A DNA stretch of 64,000 bases from Kordia antarctica (GTDB taxonomy: Bacteria > Bacteroidota > Bacteroidia > Flavobacteriales > Flavobacteriaceae): positions 2,199,501-2,263,500 of the forward strand of contig NZ_CP019288.1 in assembly GCF_009901525.1 (NCBI RefSeq). The letters are read 5' to 3'. Positions 33,382 to 42,783 of this stretch are shown here, piece after piece. Position 1 is the first letter of the stretch. The number at the start of each line of letters is the position of its first letter. The translations under genes were made by a program, and so were the position numbers. The notes under the pieces were generated by a model. The model had not been told where the DNA came from. It saw only the letters and a program-made list of their open reading frames with translations, and searched no databases.

Positions 33382-34182
33382 TTATGGATAAAATGCTGCA
33401 TAAATTTCGCATATTTCAGCGCATCCGCCATCTTCATCTGTGCATTTTAAAATACCCGCACTGGCAGATAGTGTATCATAATAACTTTCTTGCCATAGCA
33501 ACTCTCCTTCTCCATCATAACAGTCAACTTGAAAAGTTCTTCCACTTTTCATATTATTTTTTTGACTTGTTTCTATGAAAGAAAGTTCTTTTAGCTTGTA
33601 AGTATCTTTGTTACGAGAAATAGTAAAAGTTACTCCTTTATTGTTGGCAGTGCTTGTTTTAACTACTTCATCTAAAATTGCTAGTATTTGCTGTATTGGC
33701 TTGTTATTTTTCGCAACACTACTTTCAGTAATTGAAGGTGTATAGGTTATTTTTGCGTTGCAAACAGTTGCACATCCTCCATTTTCTAAGCAATCCCATG
33801 TTGCTTGCCCTGCACAACCTGCACTTTCCCCACATTCGGTAACGGTAGTATCTCCGTCTCCCCAAGTACATGTAACCGTATAATTATCGCCAGGAGATTT
33901 ACTGTTATTTTTTAATCCTGTTGCAAAAGCAAGTACTTTTGTTGAATTTTCAATGAGTTCAAAGTGTTCTTTGTAGTCTTGTCCTTTGTAATTTTTCATC
34001 TCAAACACAACGATCTTACCTTTGGCATCACCTACTTTTTTCATGTCTTGAAGAATCTTTTCAATCGTTGCCTCTTGAATATTATTAGAATTTGTTTCTT
34101 CGGTGTCTGAGCAGGCTACTGTAAGCACAAGTAAACATACTAAATACATAATTTTGAAATGCTGGTTGATAGTTTTTTTCAT
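33382..34182 (-). CDS. Cysteine-rich lipoprotein
   Basis: No known family. A lipoprotein signal ends at Cys24 (LLVLTVACSDTEE). The mature part has two cysteine-rich stretches: ECGESAGCAGQATWDC with GGCATVC near residues 117-143, and LKCTDEDGGCAEICEIYA at the C-terminus. The Gly-Gly-Cys-Ala pattern repeats in both, suggesting two related disulfide-linked modules. The first follows a DGDTTVTE turn. It is likely anchored in the outer membrane. Monocistronic, with a terminator downstream. Confidence 0.7.
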   Translation of the reverse strand: MKKTINQHFKIMYLVCLLVLTVACSDTEETNSNNIQEATIEKILQDMKKVGDAKGKIVVFEMKNYKGQDYKEHFELIENSTKVLAFATGLKNNSKSPGDNYTVTCTWGDGDTTVTECGESAGCAGQATWDCLENGGCATVCNAKITYTPSITESSVAKNNKPIQQILAILDEVVKTSTANNKGVTFTISRNKDTYKLKELSFIETSQKNNMKSGRTFQVDCYDGEGELLWQESYYDTLSASAGILKCTDEDGGCAEICEIYAAFYP

Positions 34183-34579
34183 GTTAATTGGTTTAATGGT
34201 TTCACATAACTTTAACGCACTTCAGAGGAAATCTTTCAACAAGATACGAATTTTCTGTAAAATACAGTAACTCTAGACGATGTAATTGCATTTAGTATCC
34301 TTTTTAAAATACTTATAATCAGCTAATTGTACCGCCATAAAGTCTGACTAAAGATTACTACGCTTTTAGATTCAAGAGTGTAGACTATAGATTATCAGAA
34401 TATTATATATTTTTATGGATGAAAAGCTCTTTTTTTATAAAAAAGATAATTCCTCCTAATGTGCTATTTTCATTATGTTGTCTTATAATTAATTTATATT
34501 GACAAAAATAACCCCATAAGTAATATAAAACTTACGGGTAACCGTAAATACATAATATTATTTAAAATAATTCATAAAA
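34183..34579. other. Gene-free upstream region
   Basis: No ORF or RNA gene is visible. It is strongly A+T-rich and presumably holds the promoter of the Cys-rich lipoprotein gene, though no TAnnTTTG match was found. Confidence 0.4.
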
Positions 34580-34605
34580 AAAGCGACCTTTTTCAAGATC
34601 GCTTT
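34580..34605 (-). terminator. Intrinsic terminator of folD
   Basis: AAAGCGA (34580-34586) with TCGCTTT (34599-34605); the reverse strand continues with a T-run. Confidence 0.75.
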
Positions 34606-34627
34606 AGTATATAATATATAAGTTGTA

Positions 34628-35518
34628 TTACTTTCTGTTTGCCATAATATGACGTTCTCTAGCGAGTAACGTATTTTTTAATAACATAGCAATTGTCATA
34701 GGTCCAACACCACCTGGCACTGGCGTAATGTGACTTGCCTTTTTACTTACGTTTTCGAAATCTACATCACCTGTAATCACATAACCTCGTTTTGCATTCT
34801 CATCTGGAACACGCGTAATTCCTACATCAATGATAACTGCGTCATCTTTTACCATTTCCGCTTTTAAGAAATTTGGTTGCCCTAAAGCCGTGATGATAAT
34901 GTCAGCCTGACAGGTAATTTGTGTAATGTTTTTAGTGTGACTGTGCGTTAATGTTACGGTAGAGTTTCCAGGAAATCCGCGTCTTCCCATCAAAATACTC
35001 ATAGGTCTTCCAACAATATGACTTCTTCCAATAACAACGGTATGTTTTCCTTTGGTTTCTACATCATAACGTTCTAATAGTTCTAGAATTCCAAAAGGTG
35101 TTGCAGGAATAAACGTAGACATATCTAGCGCCATTTTCCCGAAGTTTTCTGGATGAAATCCGTCCACATCTTTGTCTGGATTCACTGCCATTAATACTTT
35201 TTGCGTATTAATTTGTTCTGGCAAAGGCAATTGAATAATGAATCCGTCAATATCATCATTTTCATTCAATTCATGAATCTTTTTCAATAATTCAAGTTCT
35301 GAAGTTGTATTAGACATACGAACCATTGTAGATTCAAATCCGACACGTTCGCACGAGCGCACTTTACTTCCTACATACGTTAAACTTGCGCCATCGTCAC
35401 CTACCAAAACTGCTGCCAAATGCGGAACTTTTTCTCCGCGATCTTTCATTTTCTGAACCTCAGCGGCTATTTCGTCCTTTATTTCATTGGATACTTTTTT
35501 TCCGTCTAATATAATCAT
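34628..35518 (-). CDS. folD: Methylenetetrahydrofolate dehydrogenase/cyclohydrolase
   Basis: Bifunctional cytosolic enzyme of one-carbon metabolism: oxidises 5,10-methylene-THF to methenyl-THF and hydrolyses it to 10-formyl-THF. Hallmarks include YVGSKVRSCERVG with the catalytic Lys near residue 52, GFIIQLPLPEQ, KDVDGFHPEN, the cofactor loop VVIGRSHIVGRPM and the ending TPVGGVGPMT-type signature, present here as PGGVGPMTIAMLL. 296 residues is standard. It follows ffh on the same strand across 143 bp, a gene order I recall as common in this family of bacteria. Confidence 0.97.
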   Translation of the reverse strand: MIILDGKKVSNEIKDEIAAEVQKMKDRGEKVPHLAAVLVGDDGASLTYVGSKVRSCERVGFESTMVRMSNTTSELELLKKIHELNENDDIDGFIIQLPLPEQINTQKVLMAVNPDKDVDGFHPENFGKMALDMSTFIPATPFGILELLERYDVETKGKHTVVIGRSHIVGRPMSILMGRRGFPGNSTVTLTHSHTKNITQITCQADIIITALGQPNFLKAEMVKDDAVIIDVGITRVPDENAKRGYVITGDVDFENVSKKASHITPVPGGVGPMTIAMLLKNTLLARERHIMANRK

Positions 35519-35661
35519 GTGTAGTTGTGTGTTGAATTGATTGAAAAATTAAAAGACTGAAGGATTGATGGATTGAAATATAGTTTTACATTTAAAATTC
35601 AACATTTAAAATTTAAAATTTCCAAAACCCAAGACCTAAAACCCAAAGACCCAAAAGCAGA

Positions 35662-36993
35662 TTACCCGCCCATTCCTTTCATCATCTGCATTAGCTTTCT
35701 TCCGCCGCCGCCTTGCATCATTTTCATCATCTTGCTCATTTGGTCAAACTGCTTTAATAATTGATTCATTTCTTGAACCGAACGCCCTGCTCCTTTTGCA
35801 ATACGTTTTTTACGACTTGCATTAATCGTAGTTGGTTTTGAACGTTCATCAGGAGTCATGGAATGAATTAGTGCTTCAATATGTTTAAAAGCATCATCTT
35901 CAATTTCCATACCTTTCATTGCTTTTGAAGCTCCAGGAATCATGCCGACTAAGTCTTTCATGTTCCCCATTTTCTTCACTTGCTGTATTTGCTTTAAGAA
36001 ATCATCAAAACCAAACTGATTCTTTGCAATCTTCTTTTGTAATTTTCTAGCTTCTTCTTCATCAAACTGCTCTTGTGCTCTTTCTACTAACGACACCACA
36101 TCTCCCATTCCAAGAATACGATCTGCCATACGCGAAGGATAGAAAACATCAATTGCTTCCATCTTTTCACCTGTACCAATAAACTTAATTGGTTTGTTTA
36201 CTACGGATTTAATCGAAATCGCAGCTCCACCACGTGTATCACCATCTAATTTCGTCAAGATAACTCCGTCAAAATTCAAAATATCATTAAAAGCTTTTGC
36301 AGTATTCACCGCATCTTGTCCAGTCATAGAATCCACCACAAAAAGTGTTTCCTGTGGCTCAATTGCTTTATGAATATTTGCTATTTCGGTCATCATGGCT
36401 TCATCAACTGCCAAACGACCTGCGGTATCTATAATAACTACATTATGTCCGTTTTCTTTGGCAAATGCAACACCTGCTTCTGCAATAGCAACCGGATCTG
36501 TATTTCCTTTATCCGAAAACACATCCACTTTTATCTGCTCACCTACAATATGTAACTGATCTATCGCTGCTGGACGATATACATCACAGGCAACTAATAA
36601 AGGTTTCTTTGTTTTCTTTGTTTTTAAGTAATTGGCAAGCTTTCCAGAAAACGTCGTTTTACCCGAACCTTGCAAACCAGACATCAAAATAATCGATGGT
36701 TTCCCCGACAAGTTAATTCCTGCCGCGTCGCCGCCCATTAATTCGGTTAACTCGTCTTTCACGAGTTTTACCATCAATTGTCCTGGTTGTAATGTCGTTA
36801 ATACGTTTTGTCCTAAAGCTTTTTCCTTTACAGTATTTGTAAAATCTTTGGCGATTTTGAAGTTTACATCGGCGTCAAGCAATGCTCTTCGCACTTCTTT
36901 TAATGTTTCAGCAACATTTACTTCCGTTATACTTCCATGACCTTTCAGTACATGCAACGCTTTATCTAGCTTTTCACTTAAATTATTAAACAT
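35662..36993 (-). CDS. ffh: Signal recognition particle protein Ffh
   Basis: GTPase that binds signal peptides and 4.5S RNA to deliver nascent membrane proteins. An N domain (residues 1-85) precedes the G domain, with G1 GLQGSGKTTF, G2-like DVYRPAAIDQL, G3 DTAGR and G4 TKLDGD. The C-terminal M domain is methionine-rich, ending in SKMMKMMQGGG and a Gly-rich tail, as needed for signal-peptide and RNA binding. 443 residues is standard. A TATCTTCG -7 box lies 26 bp upstream. Confidence 0.97.
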   Translation of the reverse strand: MFNNLSEKLDKALHVLKGHGSITEVNVAETLKEVRRALLDADVNFKIAKDFTNTVKEKALGQNVLTTLQPGQLMVKLVKDELTELMGGDAAGINLSGKPSIILMSGLQGSGKTTFSGKLANYLKTKKTKKPLLVACDVYRPAAIDQLHIVGEQIKVDVFSDKGNTDPVAIAEAGVAFAKENGHNVVIIDTAGRLAVDEAMMTEIANIHKAIEPQETLFVVDSMTGQDAVNTAKAFNDILNFDGVILTKLDGDTRGGAAISIKSVVNKPIKFIGTGEKMEAIDVFYPSRMADRILGMGDVVSLVERAQEQFDEEEARKLQKKIAKNQFGFDDFLKQIQQVKKMGNMKDLVGMIPGASKAMKGMEIEDDAFKHIEALIHSMTPDERSKPTTINASRKKRIAKGAGRSVQEMNQLLKQFDQMSKMMKMMQGGGGRKLMQMMKGMGG

Positions 36994-37018
36994 ACGACGT
37001 ATTCTTTTTTAGAAGTTG

Positions 37019-37026
37019 CGAAGATA
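37019..37026 (-). promoter_or_regulatory. Candidate -7 box TATCTTCG for ffh
   Basis: Reverse-strand TAnnTTCG variant, 26 bp before the ATG. The same octamer precedes the tricorn-like gene. Confidence 0.45.
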
Positions 37027-37060
37027 CGAGAAACTTCTAAATTTTGAAAGTATAAAATCA

Positions 37061-37888
37061 CTCGTTTTTAGTTGTGAGTTGTGAGTTGTCGGTTATGAGT
37101 TATAGTCGCTTTGCTCCTTTGTTGTGGATTTGTTGTTCGGTGGTTTGTCAATTTGTTGATTTGGCGTTTTAATCAACTTCTAAAATCTAAAATCAGCACT
37201 CGTTAATCGTTAATTGGTGTTTGGTATTAGGTCGCTCCGCTTTTGAGTCTTGGGTTTTTCGATATTCAAAATTCAGTATTCAATATTCACTATTCACTAA
37301 CTTCTCAAATCTAAAATCAACATTCGTTAATCGTTAATTCTTTTTATTATTAGGTCGCTCCGCTTTTGGGTTCTGGGTTTTTCGATATTCGAAATTCAGT
37401 ATTCGATATTCAGTATTCAATAACTTCTCAAATCAAAAATCAACATTCGTCAATCGTCAATCGTTAATTCGGTGTTCTTTATTCTATACTCTTTGTTCTA
37501 TGTTCTATCTTCTTTTAAAAAATCAAAAATCAACATTCGTTAATCGTCAATCGTTAATCATTTTTTGGGCGTTACCACCTTAACACTTCCGCTTCGCTCA
37601 GTGTACGGCGGTCAGGCTAACCGCTATATCTTTTTTAAAAAATAGTCATTGCGAGAATCTTCCAAAAAATTAATAGCAAACTGTGCTTTATACAAACAGA
37701 TTACTTCGTCGTTCCTCCTCGTAATGACGAGTTCAAAATTTAAAAAAGGATGTCGCTCCTATCCTTAACGCGAAATAGTAATATAATATCAATGAAGCAA
37801 TTACAAAGTATACTGAGGTACTCGAAGCATACAAAATTGTACAATTCATAAATATCTCATACATTTAAAGTCTTAAAACTGTATTCCT
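37061..37888. repeat. Repeat-rich intergenic region
   Basis: No gene is seen in about 830 bp. From about 37,175 to 37,545 it consists of three and a half degenerate tandem units of about 123 bp. Each starts with 'aacttct(c)aaatc', contains 'attcgttaatcgttaatt' and 'taggtcgctccgctttt', and ends with runs of 'attcagtattca' words. A member of the CATTACGAGGAAG repeat family lies at 37697-37729. Confidence 0.8.
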
Positions 37889-38554
37889 ATGATTATTTTT
37901 AATGGCGAAGCAATTGTTGTAACCTTGCTTGCCGCACTATTTACACTTCCATTTTTTGGATTTTACCAATATGACTACATGAGCGAAGATATGTTTGCCG
38001 TTTGCATGAGTTGGATGGTTTTGCTAACTTCTCTAATATGTAGAGGATTAGGTGTTGTAGGACGTTTGTTCTTTCTTCCGATGTGGTTATTGAGCATTCC
38101 AGCGCCTTTTGTAGTTACCTATATTTCATACGGTTGGACAGGAATTGGAGCGACCTTCGGAATTTTTATAGGCTTAGTCGCTTTTCTAATAGGACTTTCC
38201 TATAGAAGTGAAAAAAGACGCCTCAGAAATCTTCAAACAGAAACCATTACATTTCCGTATAAAGAAGCCGATGCCGAAGCGTATTGGTTAGCCGTTAAAA
38301 GCAAGTTTTTCTCGCCAACATTCACCAAAATGACACCAGAAATTGCGCGTTTTAATGTCAATGTTGCAGAGAATTTGCAAGCCACAAAAGCCGAATTGAA
38401 TACGTTAGATGCGTATATACAATCTATGCGAAATGCAGGAACAACACATTCAAAAATAGATCCGACAGTTGAGAAAAATCTCATGAAAGAAATTGATCAA
38501 CATATTGAACTCATTCAACAGCGAAAAAAATTCAATCAAAAAATTGCGGTGTAG
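37889..38554 (+). CDS. Hypothetical membrane protein
   Basis: No family is recognised. Three to four hydrophobic segments occupy residues 5-26 (VVTLLAALFTLPFFGFYQY), 35-52, 55-80 and 88-106 (GIGATFGIFIGLVAFLIGL). The C-terminal half is soluble, helical and charged (LNTLDAYIQSMRNAG and IDQHIELIQQRKKFNQ), probably a cytoplasmic coiled-coil region. 221 residues. It stands alone between two repeat-bearing spacers. Confidence 0.7.
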   Translation: MIIFNGEAIVVTLLAALFTLPFFGFYQYDYMSEDMFAVCMSWMVLLTSLICRGLGVVGRLFFLPMWLLSIPAPFVVTYISYGWTGIGATFGIFIGLVAFLIGLSYRSEKRRLRNLQTETITFPYKEADAEAYWLAVKSKFFSPTFTKMTPEIARFNVNVAENLQATKAELNTLDAYIQSMRNAGTTHSKIDPTVEKNLMKEIDQHIELIQQRKKFNQKIAV

Positions 38555-38600
38555 TTAATAGGTATATTTTTAAATTCACAGGAATCCGTTTACAAAACAA

Positions 38601-38634
38601 CAGATTACTTCGTCATACTTTCCTCGTAATGACG
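38601..38634. repeat. Member of the CATTACGAGGAAG dispersed repeat family
   Basis: Reads CAGATTACTTCGTC and TCCTCGTAATGACG. Close relatives lie at 37697-37729 (same orientation) and 45100-45132 (inverted). All three are in intergenic sequence. Confidence 0.7.
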
Positions 38635-38691
38635 TTTCAAAAATTAAATCAATGAATTCATTTTGCAGACTATTCAACATTGAGTTTCACT

Positions 38692-38728
38692 AAAAAAAGC
38701 TGCCTAAATTCTACAAAAGGCAACTTTT
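38692..38728 (-). terminator. Intrinsic terminator of the LamG lipoprotein gene
   Basis: AAAAGCTGCC pairs with GGCAACTTTT with one mismatch around a 14-nt loop; T-rich on the reverse strand. Confidence 0.6.
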
Positions 38729-38769
38729 AAACTAAACTAAGTCACTAAACTAACTTAATTAAACACTAA

Positions 38770-40779
38770 TTATAAACAAATGTTGCAATCTGCTTCTAAC
38801 GTAAATAACGTGGAAACTTCATTCGGATTTAATGCAACTTTGTAAACTCTTATATCATCTAAATGACCTTGAAAACCATTTCCTAATATGTAATTTGTCA
38901 ACGATGAATTTCCAATGTCAATTGTAGAATTTACATCTTCATTTCGTTGGATGCCATCTCGGTATAAACGTACCGTATTATTTGTATCAACCGTAAGTAC
39001 TAAATGATGCCAATTGGTGGTGTCGGTTGGTAAATTGGTGTCCATATTCCAAGGATCGTCCCATAAACCATATCCAGAATTTGCGTCACTAAATACGGGC
39101 GTATTCAAATCAAAAACACTGAGTTGAAAACCTTCGCTTATGACTGCTCCTTTTTGGAATAGAATTTCATAATTAGTAGGATCTGTGTTTTGCATTTTAA
39201 ACCAAAGACTTACCGAAAACGCGTCGCCTTGCACAATTTGGTTTGCTGTTGTCACAGGAATTTCTATAGTTTCATTTCCGCTAAAAGCGATGGCGCACGT
39301 TGCATTTCCTGCTCTGTCTGAAACATAATTGTAATTTCCTGAAGCTTCCCAATTGCTTACCAAATCTTTAGTTTCGTTTGCAAATGGCAGGTATAAAATT
39401 AAGTCATTTGTTAAAATCGTTGTGTTTGTACAGCAATCTTCTACGGTAATTATGATTGTATATACTTCATACATTCCGTTTACATCTTCAATTCGTAGAT
39501 ATAGGGTTTCTTGCGGAAATGTATTTGTGTATGCTGTTGGAATTAGTGCAAATATGTTTGCATTCGCGTCAGCTTCTGTTTGATGAAAAGAGAAATTGTA
39601 TGGCTGCGTACATGTTATGTTTGCAATGAATAATTCTTCCAAATTCATTTCTACAAATCCATCAAACGGATTGTCTTCATCACAAATGGTGGTTTCTATG
39701 TTTTCAAAACATTCAAATGGCGTTGTGTTTTCACACGATTTCTGCAACGTTACTTCTTGATTTCCGCTATGTAATTGCAATTCGTTTTCGCTACATTCAT
39801 CAATAATCCACGAACCGTTCAATGTTGTAATATTTGCACTTACATTGCTAATGTTTAACACCAAATTTCCTTGCGATATTGCTACTTCCCAATTTCCTTC
39901 AAATATGTTACTACTTGAAGGTTCGATTGAGAATGTGAAAGAACCATCTGCATTGAAGTAAAATTCATATTCTAATTGCGTGTTTCCGTCCAAATTGGTA
40001 ATTCGCCAAAAACAATCTGCCAAATTTGCGGTTACTTGTGTTTGAGTACAATCTGCATCGTTGTAATTGTTGTCATCGTCTTCATCGCAGGTATTATCTG
40101 CAGCAGCGATTGCCGCTTCTAATGCTGAATTATTATTTACAGAAATGGTAGTTCCGTCAGCAGTTTGAAGATTTATTGGATAGTTTATACTCGCCACAAC
40201 TCCGCTAGAAAGTGTTGCTAAAAAGGTATATAATTGTTGATCGTGTGTAATGTTTACTGTTTCAATGACTTCAAAATTTACATTAAAAATTGCAATGCTA
40301 AACGGATATTGAAAGTCAATACATTCAATGTCAATATCTGGCTGATTTGGGCCTGAACAATTCGAAATTTGCGAAAGTAATGCTGCTTCATTTTCAATCG
40401 TAATTTCCGTATAATCACTTAAAATAATTGTAATTGGATATGTAATTGCAACCGTTTCATCCGTTGATTGATTTAATAATTCAAGAATTGTAGCGTAATC
40501 GTTTGTGCTATTTACAACAATTGTTGTTCCGTTAACTGAAACTGTCACAGGCAAATCGACCAAGAAACAATTTGAATTGTCAATGATGTTATCCAAAGAA
40601 CCATCAAGCAATGTCATGCGCTCCATTAATTGCGGCAACGCTGTGTTTGCCACCAAAGTAGCTGCTGGATTTGATTCTGAAATTTCTACATTTTCTTCTT
40701 GACAAGAATTGAAGCAGAGACATATCGCGAGAAGCGAAAAAAGGGTTTTTATGAATTTTATAGGAGCGATTCCATTCAT
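38770..40779 (-). CDS. LamG-domain surface lipoprotein
   Basis: Probable outer-membrane-anchored adhesin or glycan-binding protein. The lipoprotein signal ends at Cys26 (CLCFNSCQEEN). Residues 40-240 contain two similar domains with VTVSVNGTTIVVNSTNDYA and a matching INLQTADGTTISVNNNSALEAA, each around an NC(F/S) pair. A lipocalin-like or META-like segment (CFWRITNLDGNTQLEYEF) follows near 255-350. The C-terminal 200 residues form a LamG jellyroll: LILYLPFANETKDLV, GDAFSVSLWFKM, NWHHLVLTVDTNNTVRLYRD and GHLDDIRVYKVAL. It is divergent from the ECF sigma gene. 669 residues. Confidence 0.82.
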   Translation of the reverse strand: MNGIAPIKFIKTLFSLLAICLCFNSCQEENVEISESNPAATLVANTALPQLMERMTLLDGSLDNIIDNSNCFLVDLPVTVSVNGTTIVVNSTNDYATILELLNQSTDETVAITYPITIILSDYTEITIENEAALLSQISNCSGPNQPDIDIECIDFQYPFSIAIFNVNFEVIETVNITHDQQLYTFLATLSSGVVASINYPINLQTADGTTISVNNNSALEAAIAAADNTCDEDDDNNYNDADCTQTQVTANLADCFWRITNLDGNTQLEYEFYFNADGSFTFSIEPSSSNIFEGNWEVAISQGNLVLNISNVSANITTLNGSWIIDECSENELQLHSGNQEVTLQKSCENTTPFECFENIETTICDEDNPFDGFVEMNLEELFIANITCTQPYNFSFHQTEADANANIFALIPTAYTNTFPQETLYLRIEDVNGMYEVYTIIITVEDCCTNTTILTNDLILYLPFANETKDLVSNWEASGNYNYVSDRAGNATCAIAFSGNETIEIPVTTANQIVQGDAFSVSLWFKMQNTDPTNYEILFQKGAVISEGFQLSVFDLNTPVFSDANSGYGLWDDPWNMDTNLPTDTTNWHHLVLTVDTNNTVRLYRDGIQRNEDVNSTIDIGNSSLTNYILGNGFQGHLDDIRVYKVALNPNEVSTLFTLEADCNICL

Positions 40780-40907
40780 ATATTCATGAGGTTTACATAG
40801 TCTAGTTTTCTAGTATGCTATTATTAAAACAACTTCGAAGGCAAAATTCCCACCTATATAATTAAAAAATTTATGTTTACTTTTAGTCCATAATTTAACT
40901 AGCATTT

Positions 40908-41423
40908 ATGCCAAAACCATTGCAAGATAACATTTGTAACGAATTGATGTTTTCTAAAATTTTCAAGAAACATTACCAAAGTTTGTATTCGTATTTGTAT
41001 TACAAGTTTGGCGATTATTTGAATCCAGAAGATAAAGCACAAGAAGCGTTTACGAAATTATGGCAAAATTGCGGAAAAGTTACGCCTGCAAAAGCCAAAA
41101 GCTATGTGTTTACGATAGGTAATAATATGATGCTGAATGAAGTGAAACATCATAAAGTCGTTTTACAACATCGAAAAATAAAACCAAGATCGCATACCAA
41201 CGAGAATCCTGAGTTTTTAATGCAAGAACAAGAGTATTTGCAAAAATTACAACGTGCTATTGGAAATTTGACAGAATCTGAACGTGTAGCTTTTTTGATG
41301 AATCGTGTGGAAGGAAAAAAACATAAAGAGATTGCCGCGTTGCTAGATATTTCTACGAAAGCTGTGGAAAAACGTATTTATCGTGCGCTGAGCAAGTTGC
41401 GGGAAGAGATAAATGAGTTATGA
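40908..41423 (+). CDS. ECF-type RNA polymerase sigma factor (FecI-like)
   Basis: Directs RNA polymerase to a small regulon, probably including the TonB receptor downstream. Region 2 spans about residues 14-85 (YYKFGDYLNPEDKAQEAFTK and KAKSYVFTIGNNMMLNEVKH). Region 4 spans about 110-165 (LTESERVAFLMNRVEGKKHK and EIAALLDISTKAVEKRIYRA). 171 residues, standard. The anti-sigma FecR gene normally follows immediately, but here it is 463 bp away behind repeats. Confidence 0.93.
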   Translation: MPKPLQDNICNELMFSKIFKKHYQSLYSYLYYKFGDYLNPEDKAQEAFTKLWQNCGKVTPAKAKSYVFTIGNNMMLNEVKHHKVVLQHRKIKPRSHTNENPEFLMQEQEYLQKLQRAIGNLTESERVAFLMNRVEGKKHKEIAALLDISTKAVEKRIYRALSKLREEINEL

Positions 41424-41463
41424 GTTTGTTAGTTTGTTAGTTTGTTAGTTTGTTAGTTTGTTA
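41424..41463. repeat. Octamer tandem repeat (GTTTGTTA)5
   Basis: Five exact 8-bp copies begin at the base after the sigma-factor stop codon. Confidence 0.9.
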
Positions 41464-41492
41464 GTAAAATAAATTTTTCATCGATAACTAAT

Positions 41493-41552
41493 CGTCTTTT
41501 CGAGTAATTTTTGAAATGAAATGAAGAAAATTGTATCGAGAAATACTTTAAA
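41493..41552. repeat. 60-bp direct repeat, copy 1
   Basis: Identical to 41664-41723 over 60 bp, from CGTCTTTTCGAGTAATTTTT to AAATACTTTAAA. It is a member of the TCGAG/TATCGAGA family. Confidence 0.9.
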
Positions 41553-41663
41553 CTCAAAATGTAAAACTCAAAATGTAAAATGTAAAAGTTTTAGCTTGTT
41601 TGTGTGATACTGAATCAAGTTCAGTATGATGTAATTACAAATAAGAATCTAAAATTTATAAAA

Positions 41664-41723
41664 CGTCTTTTCGAGTAATTTTTGAAATGAAATGAAGAAA
41701 ATTGTATCGAGAAATACTTTAAA
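41664..41723. repeat. 60-bp direct repeat, copy 2
   Basis: Second exact copy, 171 bp downstream of copy 1. Here the opposite arm is also present (TCTCGATACTAATTTG to CACTCGATCAGACG, to about 41,775), which makes a complete palindrome between the sigma and FecR genes. Confidence 0.9.
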
Positions 41724-41886
41724 ACTCAAAGCAGATCTCGATACTAATTTGTTTCACAAATTCACTCGATCAGACGATTAGCTTATAAATTTAAAAATAT
41801 TTTCAATTTAAAATTCAGCATTTATAATTTAAAATTTCTATAGGGGAATTTAAGATACAAAGTTGTTATATAGATAAGTACCAATT

Positions 41887-42783
41887 ATGAAACGAGAAGA
41901 ATTACTACAAAAATGGCTAGATCACGCGTTGACGCCTCAAGAGTTGGAAGCTTTTAAACAGCTTGACGATTATGAGGAATTAACGAAGTTAGATAACGCC
42001 TTACAGCATTTTAAAGCACCAGAAACAAATGTTGAAGCTGCTTACAATACTGTTCAATTTAATAGAAAAGATACATCAAAACCTACTTCATGGTTAAAGC
42101 CATTGCTAAGAATTGCCGCAATTTTAGTGATTGGTTTTGGCGCATATATGTACACAACATTGCCCAATACAATTACAGTTAATACGCTTGTTGCGAATAA
42201 AACTTCACTAGAATTACCTGATACTTCAGCTGTTACCTTAAATGCGGTATCGAGTTTGTCATTTGATAAAGATTTGTGGAGCGAAAAACGCGAAGTCAAT
42301 TTAGACGGAGAAGCATATTTTAAAGTAGCCAAAGGTGCTGCGTTTCGTGTGATTACCGATGACGGAATTGTAACCGTTTTGGGAACACAATTTAATGTAA
42401 AACAACGTGATAATTTATTTGAAGTTTTCTGCTATGAAGGTTCAGTAAAAGTAAGTTACAACAAAGAAAATATTGTTTTAACGCCTGGAGAACGCTATTT
42501 GATACTTGATGGGAAACAAATTCGCAATGAAAAAGAAATGCTAAAAGAACCATCATGGATTAGAGATGAAAGTTCTTTTAAAAGTTTACCTTTACGAGAA
42601 GTCATTCAAGAGCTTGAACGACAGTATGATGTAACGGTTGACGCCAGTAAAGTAGATACTTCTCAGATTTTTACAGGAAGTTTTACACATACCAATATTG
42701 ATTTGGCATTGAAATCAATTACGTTGCCGTCACAGTTGAAATATCAAAAGAAACAAAACTCGATTATTCTAAAACGTGACTAA
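41887..42783 (+). CDS. FecR family anti-sigma factor
   Basis: Single-span inner-membrane protein that relays receptor occupancy to the ECF sigma factor. The cytoplasmic N-terminus (residues 1-68) holds LLQKWLDHALTPQELEAFKQ. The transmembrane helix is about 70-86 (LRIAAILVIGFGAYMYT). The periplasmic FecR domain starts near 95 with LPDTSAVTLNAVSSLSFDKD, then VNLDGEAYFKV and VLGTQFNVK. A C-terminal DUF4974-like region contains SFKSLPLREVIQELERQYDV. 298 residues. It overlaps the receptor gene by 8 bp. Confidence 0.95.
   Translation: MKREELLQKWLDHALTPQELEAFKQLDDYEELTKLDNALQHFKAPETNVEAAYNTVQFNRKDTSKPTSWLKPLLRIAAILVIGFGAYMYTTLPNTITVNTLVANKTSLELPDTSAVTLNAVSSLSFDKDLWSEKREVNLDGEAYFKVAKGAAFRVITDDGIVTVLGTQFNVKQRDNLFEVFCYEGSVKVSYNKENIVLTPGERYLILDGKQIRNEKEMLKEPSWIRDESSFKSLPLREVIQELERQYDVTVDASKVDTSQIFTGSFTHTNIDLALKSITLPSQLKYQKKQNSIILKRD

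Noticed and set aside
37175-37545. Possible CRISPR or integron array
   Set aside because: Units of about 123 bp are degenerate throughout, without a conserved repeat/unique spacer alternation, and no cas or integrase gene is seen.
41424-41463. Phase-variation switch of the sigma factor
   Set aside because: The octamer repeat starts after the stop codon, so changes in copy number would not shift the reading frame.
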